Positions 12,701 through 22,700 of a DNA stretch of 64,000 nt are shown piece after piece; the stretch's first letter is position 1; the number at the start of each line of letters is the position of its first letter. Below the pieces are notes generated by a model. The model had not been told where the DNA came from, did no database searches, and saw only the letters and a list, made by a program, of their open reading frames with translations. The stretch comes from Porphyra umbilicalis. Its lineage: Eukaryota; Rhodophyta; Bangiophyceae; Bangiales; Bangiaceae. The position numbers and the translations under genes are program-made. The stretch covers positions 39,337-103,336 of the forward strand of contig KV919046.1 of the NCBI GenBank assembly GCA_002049455.2, written 5' to 3'.

Positions 12701-14841
12701 CGCCGCGGCCGACGCCAAGGCGGAAGCAGAGTCGACCTCCGCCGACGTGGCGGGTCAACTCCGCGACGCGCAAGCGGCGGCGGCCGCCACGGCCGTGCGC
12801 GCCACGTCCGTGTCGCCCCGGCGCTCGCGGTCCGCGTCGGTGGCCGAGGCGGACCGGTCCGCCTTGACCGCCCGCGTCGCGGCGGCCGAGTCGGCGGCCG
12901 CCGCGGCGCGCGCCGAGGCGGCGGCGGCGGCCGAGGAGCACCGCGCCGCCGCCACCGTGGCCGCCGTGGCCGCCGAAGAGGCAACGGCCGGCCTGCGGGC
13001 GCGGCTGGCAGACGCGGAGCGCCGAGCGGCGGCCGAGGCGGCCGCCGCTGCCGACGCGCGCACGCAGCTGGCGGCGCTCGAAGCCGAGGCGGCCGAGGCA
13101 GCGGAAACGGTGTTGGCCACCGAGGCCCTTGCCGCGGCGGCGGCTGCGGAAACCACGTCCGCGGCCGCCGCCGCCCGCGCGGAGCGCGACCGCGCCGACG
13201 GCGCCGACGCGGTCGCGGCCGACTTGACGGCGCGCCTCGGCGCCGCGTCGGCGGCGGCCGACGCGGCCGCGGCCGCCGCTGCCGACGCAACGGCGGCGGC
13301 GGCGGCGGCAAAAGCCGACGCGACCGCCCTCCGCGACCGCCTCGCCGCCGCCCAAGTCGACGCGGCGACCGCGTCGCGCGCCGCCGACGCGGCCGACGGG
13401 GAACGCGCGGCGGCGGTGGGCGCCGCCGCCGCCGCGTCGGCGGCCGCCAACGACTTGCGGTCCCGCCTCGCAGACGCGGCGGCCGACACGGCGGCGGCGC
13501 GGCAAGCCGCCGCCGCCGCCCAAGTCGATGCCGCTGCCGTGGCCGCCGCCGCCGACCGCGCAGCGACCGTCGCTGCCGCCGCCGACGCGGTCGCCGACGT
13601 TGACCGCCGGTGGGCGGCCGACGCGTCGCGCTCGCCGGGGGGGGCAGCGTCGGCGGCGGCGGCGGCCGCCGCCGCCGCCGCCGCCGTCACGGCGCGCGCC
13701 CCACACGCGGGCGGGGTGGGGGTGCCCCTCGGCCGCGCGCCCACCTCCACGTCGACGCCCCTGCCGCTCACCGCCGTCGGCCGCTCCGCGTCGGTCGGCG
13801 GCGGCACGTCGGCGGCGCTGTGGGCGCGCGTCGCCGCCCTCGGCGAGCGCCTCCGCGTGGCGACCGCCGAGGCGGCGGCGGCGCAGGCGGCGGCCGCCGC
13901 CGCCGCCACCGCCGCCGGCCGCCGCGCCGACGCGGCCGAGGCGGCGCTCGCCGCCGCCACGGTCGGCCGACAGGGGGGGGGGGGGGGGGGGGGGCCGACG
14001 CCGCACGGCGGGCGGCCGCCAACGCGGCGCTCTGGGCCCGCGTCGTTGCGCTCGGCGAGCGCCTCCGCACCGCCGTTGCCGACGCCGAGGCAACGACGGG
14101 GGCGGCGGCCGCGGCGGCGGCGGCGGCGACGGAGCGGGCCGCCGCGGCGCCCGCGGGCGCGTGTGCGGGCGCGGGCGGCGACGGCGTAACGGCAGAGCGG
14201 CGGGGGGGGGGGGCGAGGGCGGGGGGGGCATGCGCTTGACGCGCTCCCCAACGGCCAATGCCGAGGCGGCGACGCAGGCGGCCGCCGTCGTGGCGTCGGC
14301 GGCGGCGCCGTCGTCATCCGAGGCGGACGCGGCGGCCGCCCCCCCCCCACCGCCGCCGCCGGCCCCGCCCGTGCCCACCGACGCGCTGCTGGCAGCGACG
14401 GCGGGCGACAATGTGGCGGCGCCCGCGGCGGCGGCGGCGGCGGCGCCGCCACCCCCGCCCCCGGGGGCCGTCCCCGACTCGGCGGCGGTCGGGAGTGCCA
14501 TCTCCTTTCACTGCGGCAGCACGACCTTCGCCCCCCTCCGAGGCGGCGACGCCGCGTCGGCGGCGGAGGTGGCGGTCGCAGAGGCGGCCGCGGCGGCGGC
14601 GGTGCCGACGCCGTCGTACAACATGGCGCACGGGGCCGCGTGCGACGTCATCTCGTCCATCACAACGACCGCGTCGGCGGGGGAGCAGGAGCTCCGATGG
14701 GGGGCCGCCGCTACCACCGACGCGTCGGCCGCCTCGGCACGCCGCCCGTCGGTGGGGGGCTCCTCGCGCGTCACGCGCCCGCCAAAGGCGCCGGCGGTGG
14801 TGCGGTGGGGCGGAAAGGTGTCGTCCTGGTGGTCGAGGTGA
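6760..14841 (+). CDS. giant alanine-rich coiled-coil protein
   Basis: A protein of about 2,690 residues, function unknown. The core (about 6900-13970) is one uninterrupted frame of Ala, Glu, Asp and Arg in heptad-like periods, with the motif DLRARLAAAE recurring dozens of times. This predicts a very long alpha-helical rod like those of cytoskeletal or scaffold proteins. I chose ATG 6760 because it sits in GCCATGG. Its frame joins the main frame only if the 12-C run at 6789-6800 is off by one or two bases. The frame also breaks at a 22-G run (13973-13994), after which the motif ALWARVVALGERLR repeats the preceding ALWARVAALGERLR in a new frame. It breaks again at G runs 14202-14213 and 14221-14228. 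The C-terminal 200 residues are less repetitive (SFHCGSTTFAPLRGGD, YNMAHGAACDVISS) and end in TGA at 14839. No introns are evident. The N-terminus and exact length are uncertain. Confidence 0.8.
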
Positions 14842-17115
14842 GGGGGAGGGGGAGCACCCCCAGTTGTAGTGCTTCTCACCAAGACTGGTTCCGCATTTTC
14901 CGCTCCAGCAGGATGGAGCGCCTGCTGAGCTGCTGAAACAGCGATTTTGCAACGGATGCTGATGCACCAGCGCACAGCGTTTTGTCCCCGATTCCTTAAA
15001 ACTGAAAGCGCGTTCGCGAAAACACCCTGGACTTGCAAAACGATACAACTGTTTTCACACGACGAAAGATGGATAGGCAAGTCGAGCACCGCCTCCCGAC
15101 CGGCGCCGCTTGCGAGTGCACGTACGAGCGGGAGATCAGAAAAAAGGAGTCGAGGAAGGCGGCCATGGCGGCGGTGGTGACAGTCGCCGACGAGACCACC
15201 GCTTGCTGCCCTACGGAAAATGCCGGATCAAAAAAGCACGATATCCCCAGCGCAAGCCAATCAGATTCCCGTATGTTGACCCGCTACCCAAAGTGGCTTC
15301 GACAGTGGAGCGCACCAGTGGAAGTCTCTGGTTTGATCCCACTGGACGATGAACAACAATCGCTGCCGACTCGGCAGCGTGTGGCTCTTGCAGGCTCATT
15401 GATTCCAACACAAGTAGCCTGGGTTTATGTGCGTGACGACGGAAGTGGCCTACGCGACAGATCTCGACACAGAACTGTTCCATTCCTATACGGAATGAAT
15501 TTGTCGCCGCCCGGGAATTGTAATGCACAGCTCTATGCACAAAAAGGAAAAATTGACTCTCACACTGAAGTAGCACTTATCACATTTTCATAGAGACGCG
15601 CTCAATCTTTGAAAGTCATCTATACAGGTGAGGGCGCGCACAGGCGATTTTGGCCAGTCAGTACAGCCGATGACTCGGCTGAAATCACTGAACACCTGTG
15701 CGGCCAATCGGATGTGTCTGGCGCCCGAATGCCATCTTTCGCCAGCGCACCAGTGTTGCGACCGCACTGTTCAAAGACACAACACGCCACTACGCAACGA
15801 TCCCCAGCGTGCGCCACCCACCCTTGCAGGCGCAGGGGAGCCCGCGCAGCCAGCCGCCCTCCCGTGCCGCGGCGCGGCGACCAACCGCGTGGTCGACCGC
15901 GCGGCGCGCCGCACGTCAGCCGTCGGGTGTGGCCGAGTGTGTGCGGCTTGCCGAATCCGTCAACGCCACAGCGGACCCGACTCTTGAGTCGCATACGGTC
16001 CGCACGTGCGCACCGCAATCGTGCGCACGGCCGAGGTGCTGCGGCATTAACCTCCCCCCGGGGCCTCGACCGTGACAGCGTCAGCCAGCCCGCCAGCGGA
16101 CGTGATCCAGTGCCTGTGCTCCATCCACATCGACGGCCCGTGACGTACCGGGCCTCCCCTTCGCCGGGTCGGAAGCTCGCGCTCACCACAAGACAGAGTA
16201 CTGTCACAGTAGCTACGGTAGCGGCGTTTAGGGCACGTCGGGTGGTGTCACTGAGTCTATGGTAACTGCATCTACGTAGTCGTACCTCCCGTCGCAGGGG
16301 CTGTCACAGTGCAGAAATGGCCGCATGAGGCCGCCTTTGGCACACCACCATCCAAATGGTGTGGCGTATCCTACGGCAGAGGCGAGTGCGTTGAGGGGGG
16401 GGGCCCCCTCGGGGGTGCCCATGCATTTACAGCACTGCATGTCGATACCCCGGGCTGGGCCCCCCCGGCGTGCCCCGCAGCCGCCCGCCGTTCCAGCGGC
16501 ACGCCCTCGTGGAGCACCCGCGCGTGCGCCTGGGCTCCTCTCCACGTCAGCGACGCCGCTACGTATGTCTGTCATGGGCGGTGTGCACACCGCATGTGGT
16601 GGCGTTGGCGCTGCCGCTGATCCACGCGCCCACAAGCGCACCGTGCGCGAGTCGCGGCGCACGCGGCGCACGCGGCGCACGAGCGGCGGGTGGCGACGGC
16701 GCCCGCGCGACGCGGACGCGCCTGCAACGCAACGCCCGCTAGGTCGCCGCGCAGCACCGCGGTCGGCGACACACTGGCGGCGAGGCGGGGCGTGCCGCAG
16801 GGACGACTCGGCGGCGCGGCTGACCGCCCGCACCATGTCTCGCACCGGCCGGGGGGGGGGTGACGTTGTCGCAGCCCTGAGAGGGGCGGGCGCCCGCCGA
16901 CGCGGCCACCGTCGACCGTTTAACACCGACCTCGTCGCGCCGGCACCGGTTCCACCGCGCGCCTCAGCCTTATCACCTCACACGCACCGAGCAAGCACCA
17001 CACGCCCCATCGACAAACGCATCCCCCTCCCCCCTGAGTCCTTTTCAATCTTGACTAGCCGGCGACGCCGCCGCTCCCGCCCCGACCGTGTGTCTCATCC
17101 ACCGCCCCAGTCGCC
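14842..17115. other. intergenic, no supported gene
   Basis: Contains a 186-codon open frame at 15033-15593 (+) and several overlapping GC-rich frames at 15610-17000, none with a recognisable domain. The last 250 bp before 17116 is the likely leader of the LPMO-like gene. No TATA box or RNA gene is seen. Confidence 0.45.
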
Positions 17116-18814
17116 ATGATGAGTCGGCTTGTCAGCCGCCCCAGGCGGCGGCATCCCGCCTCGGTGATGCTCGCCGCCGCCGTCGCCGCCGTCGCCGTTG
17201 CCGCGGCGGTTGCCCACCGTGCAGCCGGCCACGGGTTGATGGGGGACCCGCGGCAGCGAGGCGCCCTCAAAACCAAACTCGGCTTGGAGAACATTGACGA
17301 GTCCGCGCCGGAAGACTATTGGTACGTTGGTCCCTGAGCTCCTATGAGGAAGGGGGGGCACGCCGGGGGGAAGTTGGTGGCGACGCACACGGGCGGGGGG
17401 GGGCTTGACCTCAAGCGGACGGCCCGGTGGTGGCTCGGGCGGAACTCGACACTGACCACCGTCGCCTTCTCCTCAACCACCTCGTTTGCTGCTTTCGTTG
17501 ATTGTGTGCCCCACCGCCACGGACGCTTTTCCCCTCTGCCACCCCGACAGCCCCCACTGCCTCAACGCCGGCGGCACCGGGTCGGTCAAGGGCGCCAATG
17601 GCGGCAAGTACGTGCCGTACGACCCCCTCGACGCCGTTGCTGCGGCGGCGCGCGCCGGCGACCACGGCGCGTGCGGGGACCCCGCCGGCCAAGCGCCCGG
17701 CGCGCACGCCGCCGGCGGGCAGTTTTATTATGGCGGCAAGGCCGTGGCGGCCTACCCCGCCGGCGGGCACGTCGACTTTCAAGTGTCCATCACGACCGGC
17801 CACGGGGGCTTCCTCGAGTGGTGGGTGTGCGACCTCGACGCGTGCGGGCAAGACGACCTCAACGACGCCTGCTTTGCCGTCAAGGGCGCGTGCGTGCGCC
17901 TCGACCGCGTCGCCAAGGCGAGCTGCGAGTCGGGCGACGACATGGCGTGTGGGCCGATCCAGCGGGACCACCCGTCCCGCTGGTACCTGCCCTGCCGCGG
18001 CGTGCCGCCGCCGACGACAACGTCGCCGCAGGTGCTGGGGGGGGCCGACGGGCGCATGCGGTACCAGCTGCCCCGCGGCTTTACGTGCAGCCGCTGCGTC
18101 ATCCAGTGGTACTGGGTACGTGTGTCCGACCGCCTTTGGGAGGGGGGCGTTGCGGGAGTCTTGGGAATTCACAGAGGGTTGTGGGGGTGGTGCCCAGGCC
18201 GCCTCGGGCCCCTGGCACATGGAGCACTTATCTAACCCACACGCTGCTTTGTGTGTGTATGTGTGTGCGGATTGCTCTGCCGCTCGCGTCTTGTTTTTTT
18301 TGGCACCCCCTGTCTGCGATTGAACCTTTAAGGCGACGGCCAACACGTGCACGCCGCCGGGCATGCACGCGTACGCCTTTCCCAAAGCGTGGGGCGACTG
18401 CCCCGGTGACGGTGGCAGCGCCGGCGGCGTCGTGCGCAACGGGGCCGTGTGCGGCACGGGCGGCGCCAACTGGCCGGAAGAGTTTTGGACGTGCGCGGAT
18501 GTGACCATTGGGGCGGGCAGCGGGGGTGGCGGCGGGGGCGGGGGGGGGGCGCCCCCAACCCCGCCCCTCCGTCCCCGCCGCCGCCGACGCCGGCGCCGAC
18601 GCAGGCGGTCGTTGCGCCACCGACGCCCCCGCCCGCGCCGCGGCCGCCGCGGCCGACGGTGGCGGCGACGCTGCCGCCGCGGCCGACGCCCGGCGGGGGC
18701 GACCCGTCGGGCCTCCCCTATTGCATCATGCCGTCGCCGCCGCCGTGTGCGCCCGTGGCGGTCGTCGAGCCGACGCCGCGGCCGACGCGGCCGCCGCAGG
18801 CGGGCGGCAGCGGC

Positions 18815-18874
<60 letters not shown>

Positions 18875-19012
18875 CGCTGCGCCGCGGCGGGCACCATTTG
18901 CGGGTCCCCCCGCAAGGGCATGGCGGAAATCCCCTGCTGCGACGACGCCTACCACTGCAAGCACCACAGCGAGTGGCACTACTACTGCGCGAGTAAACGG
19001 TGGGATCCGTGA
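17116..19012 (+). CDS. secreted AA15-like lytic polysaccharide monooxygenase with cysteine-rich tail
   Basis: Three exons: 17116-17321, 17551-18115 and 18333-19012. Exon 1 encodes a basic N-terminus, a hydrophobic Ala/Val signal segment and then His at the predicted mature start (HGLMGDPRQRG), the first ligand of a copper histidine brace. Splicing creates a Cys codon across intron 1, giving YCPHCLNAGGTGS. Exon 2 holds ITTGHGGFLEWWVC, whose His is the likely second brace residue, and many paired Cys. Exon 3 continues with NTCTPPG and PEEFWTCADVTI. These match the chitin/cellulose-active LPMO fold (chitin-binding type-4 family). A Pro-rich linker and about 20 glycines ((GGC)n at 18809-18873) lead to a small C-terminal Cys module (CAAAGTICGSPRKG, then CC, C and YYC), plausibly carbohydrate-binding. 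The frame breaks at the 10-G run 18540-18549 and resumes in the next frame. The substrate is inferred only. Confidence 0.82.
17322..17550 (+). other. intron 1 of LPMO-like gene
   Basis: Donor GTACGTTG, acceptor CCCGACAG. Removing it replaces an early stop with the conserved DYCPHC motif, with the Cys codon split 2+1, which supports both boundaries. Confidence 0.85.
18116..18332 (+). other. intron 2 of LPMO-like gene
   Basis: Donor GTACGTGT after IQWYW, acceptor TTTAAG before ATANTCTPPG, phase 0. The acceptor AAG is less common than CAG, but the protein sequence joined across it reads as one continuous domain. Confidence 0.78.
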
Positions 19013-19757
19013 GGGGGCGCCGTCGCGGGGGGGGGGGGGGGGGGGGAAGGCGTGAGGCTGGGGGGAGGGGGGGGGGGGGGGGGGAGAGACGAGGTCGATA
19101 CACACCAACAACGGTGCTTTTTTTTTACTCACTCGGGACTCGCGCACACGCGCGCGCACGGCTGGTGTAGGATACGCCCGCACCGTCGGTCCGTCGCGCC
19201 GCCGCCGACAGAGCGGCAGGCGGCGGGCGCACGGGCCCCCTGGGTCGGGGGGCGGCACCCCCGCCGCAGCGTGCCGCCGGCGCGCGGCCGCGGCGCGCGC
19301 CGGCGGCGGCGGCGCCCGCGCGGCGCGGATCAAGTCGGCGGCGGCGCCCGCGCCGTCGATTCGTGCGGAACGGGCGGCGGCCGCGGCGCCGCCCCGGATT
19401 TGCATGCGCGGCGGGGGCCCGTGATCCGCGCCGCGGCGGCGGCTCTGCCGCCGCCGCCGCGCTGGCGCCCGCGTGCATTCGCGTGGTGGCCCCGCGCGCG
19501 GGGGCGGGCTCCCTGGGGGGGGGGGGTGCTCGCCCGGCGACGCGGGCGCCCGTCCAGGCTGTCCCGGGGACTGACTGGCGCGCCGCCGCCGACGACGGCG
19601 CGCCCCGCCCGCCACGCGTGGTGGCGGCCGGCACTGCGACGCGGCGGGTGTGTGCTGTACGGTGCGGCCCCCCCCCCCCCCAATCTCCCCGCCCTCGTCC
19701 GTGTGGCTCTTGCTTTTTTTTTCTTTTGCTGTTTTTTTTTTTCCGCCGCCGCCGGCC
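19013..19757. other. intergenic region with long G runs and T-rich leader
   Basis: G runs at about 19030-19047 and 19069-19084, a GC-rich segment with multiple composition-driven open frames, then a T-rich stretch at 19708-19742 just before the transporter start. This is probably the LPMO 3' end followed by the promoter and leader of the transporter. No separate gene is supported. Confidence 0.5.
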
Positions 19758-22700
19758 ATGGCCGCCGCCGCCACCGCCGCCTCGGCGGCGGCCGCCGCCA
19801 ACCTCCTCGCCGCCGCCTATGCCTGCGCGGCGGCGGCGGCGCTCCTCGACGTGACGCCGTTCCTCCCCCCCCCGCGCACGCGGCCGCCGTTGGCGGCCGC
19901 CGCCGGTGGGCCGTTGCCGCCGTGGCGGCGGCGCAGGTGGCGCCCGCGGCGGCCATTGGGGTCCGCCTCGCCGCCGCGCGTGCCGTCGGCGCCGGGTCCG
20001 TGGGCGGTGCGGAGGTGGCGGCGTGGCTCGCCGCCGCCCCGGCGGTGGCGTGGCGGTTTGGCGCCCGCCCGCGGGGGGGGGGGGCGGCGTGGCCGCCGCC
20101 CTACCGCCCGTCGCCGTCTTTCGCGTCTTTGCCGCCGCCTACGCGGTGGCGGTGGGGGTGGCGACCGCCGCGGGGGGGGGGGGCGCGTGCCGGGACTCGC
20201 CGTCGCGGTCGTCGTGTCGGTCGTGGCCGTCGTCGGGTCGGTGGTGGCCGAGGCTCGTGGCGGGACGGCCGCCGCGTCGGCCGCCAATGGTGGCGGCAGC
20301 GCGTACGCGCCCGTCCCCGAGCCGCCCGCCGTGGGCGGTGGCGACGGCGCCGGCGCCCCCGCCCAAGCCATCCCCCCGTCGCTCGCGCGGTCGTCGCTCC
20401 TCTCCATCCTCTACTTTGACTGGATGTCGGGCGCGATCCGCCGCGGCCGCACCGCGTCGCTCGAGCCGTCAACGTTGCCGCCGCTGGCGCCGACCACCAC
20501 CGCCGCCACCGTCTACCGGCGGCAGTTTGCGCCCGCGTGGGCGGCCGCGCGGGGCAGCCTGTGGCGCGCCCTCTGGACGGCCTTTGGGGCGCGCCTCGCG
20601 GCGGCGGGGGTGTTTAAGCTCGGCAACGATGGGCTCAACTTTGTGCCGCCGCTCCTCCTCGGCGCCGTTGTGCGGTTTTTGCAAGACGCCCGGTCGGGGG
20701 GGGGGGCGGCACCACCACCGCCGACGGCCTCGGCCTGGCCGCCGCCATCCTCGCCTCGTTCCTCCTCCAGTCCCTCCTCTTCAACCAATACTACAATGCC
20801 ATTTCGGTGGTGCAGGTGCGCGCGCGCGCGGCGCTCGTCGGGGTGGTGTTTGAAAAGGCCCTGTGTTTGGCGCCCGACGCGCGGGCGACCTTCTCCTCGG
20901 GGGGCATCACCAACTTGATGGCGTCGGACGCGCGGCGGGTGGCGGACTTGGCGCTCGTCCTCAACATGGTGTGGTCGTCGGCGCTGCAGGTGGTGGTGGC
21001 GCTCGTGTTTCTCGTGCGCCTCCTCGGCCCCGCGCCGACGTTTGTCGGCTTGGCGCTGCTGTCCGTCTCCATGCCCGTCCAGGGGTGGGTCATTTCGCGG
21101 ATGAAGCGTGCGCGGGAGCGCGCGTGGGCCTTTACCGACGCCCGCATCAAGGTCATGGACGAGCTGCTGTCGTCGATGAAGCTCGTCAAGCTCTACGCTT
21201 GGGAGACGGCGTTTGCGGGGCGCGTCACGTCGGAGCGCGTGTCCGAGCTGGCGTGGATCCGCACCGCGGGGCTCCTGTCGGCGGCCAACATGACGCAAGT
21301 CACCTCCCTGCCGATTGTCTTGTCGACGACCGCGTTTGTGACGTACGCGCTGCTCGGCAACCGCCTGGACGCGGCGGTTGTGTTTCCGGCCATTGCGCTC
21401 TTCAACGTCCTCCGCCCGCCGCTGCTCATCCTGCCAAACGTCATTGTGTCCATCTCCCAAGCGTCTGCGTCGGTGGACCGCATGGAGCGCTTCCTGTCGG
21501 CCGCCGAGCTGCCGCCCCGCAATACGGGCGCGGGGTCCGTGCCCGCCGCCGAGTTTGACGCGACCGCCGACGCGCCGCTCGCCGACGTGGTCGCCCAAGA
21601 CGCGTCCTTTTCGTGGGAGCGCCCCCTGCCTTCGTCGACGCAGGCGGAAATCGAGTTGATGGAGGCGACCATCTTGGCGGGCGTCACGCTGCGCGTGCCG
21701 GCGGGCGCCCTCGTGGCCATTGTCGGCCGCACGGGCGACGGCAAGACGTCGCTCCTCAATGGGCTCCTCGGGGAGCTCCACATTACCGCTGGCCGTGCGG
21801 GCGTGCGCCCGGCCGCGCGCGTGGCGTTTGTGGAGCAGGCCCCGTTTATCGTCAATGGGACGCTCGCCGAGAATGTGACGTTTGGGTCCCCGTGGGACGC
21901 CGCCCGCTTTGACGCTGCGCTCGCCGCGTCGGCGCTCGACCGGGATGTGGCCGAGACGCTGCCGGCGGGCGCCGCGTCAGAGATTGGGGCGCGCGGCACG
22001 ACGCTGTCGGGTGGACAAGTACGTTTTTGAGGGGCCTGGTATGCGACACGTCAGTATGCTGGTCTTGTCTTCTCCCTTTGTGTGCGTCCTGTCAGTGATG
22101 GCGCGGCGGTCGTGCTGTGGGTGACTAATCGTGTGTTTGTTCTGCTTGCGCATCTGTTTGTGTGCTGCGTTGGTGTGGTCTGGTTTCACTGCTCCCTGCC
22201 ACTGTTTCCACTGACAGCGGCAACGCGTGTCGATTGCGCGCGCCCTCTACGCCGACGCGGACGTGGTGCTCCTCGACTGCGCGCTGTCGGCGGTCGACGC
22301 GGCGGTCGGGCGGCACATTTTTCAAGCCGCCATTTGTGCGGCCATGGCGGGCAAGACGCGGCTGATGGCGACCAACCAGTTGCACCATGCCGCCGCGGCG
22401 GCCGTCGATTATGTGGCCGTCGTGGCGGAGCGGGGGGTGATTGAGTTTGCGCCGCGCGCCGAGCTGCTGGCCGACCCGGATTCGCACTTTGCGACGCTGC
22501 TGCGGGAGCAGGGGCTCACCCCCGAGGCGGACCACGAGCCGGGGGGGGGGGGGGGGGTGGCAACGGCGCCGCCTCGGCCAATGGCCGCGACGGGCCGCCG
22601 GCGTCAGACGCGGCGGCGCCGTCTGGGGCTGCCAACGGCGGCGGCGACGGCGACAGCGATGGTGGCGGTGACGGTGTCGGCGGCAAAGCCGACGGCGCCA

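Noticed and set aside
11991..14501. Minus-strand frame of 836 codons, Gly/Arg-rich
   Set aside because: A composition shadow of the plus-strand coiled-coil gene; it changes character at the same G runs.
17411..19801. Minus-strand frame of 796 codons across the LPMO gene
   Set aside because: Low-complexity Pro/Arg antisense of a well-supported three-exon gene.
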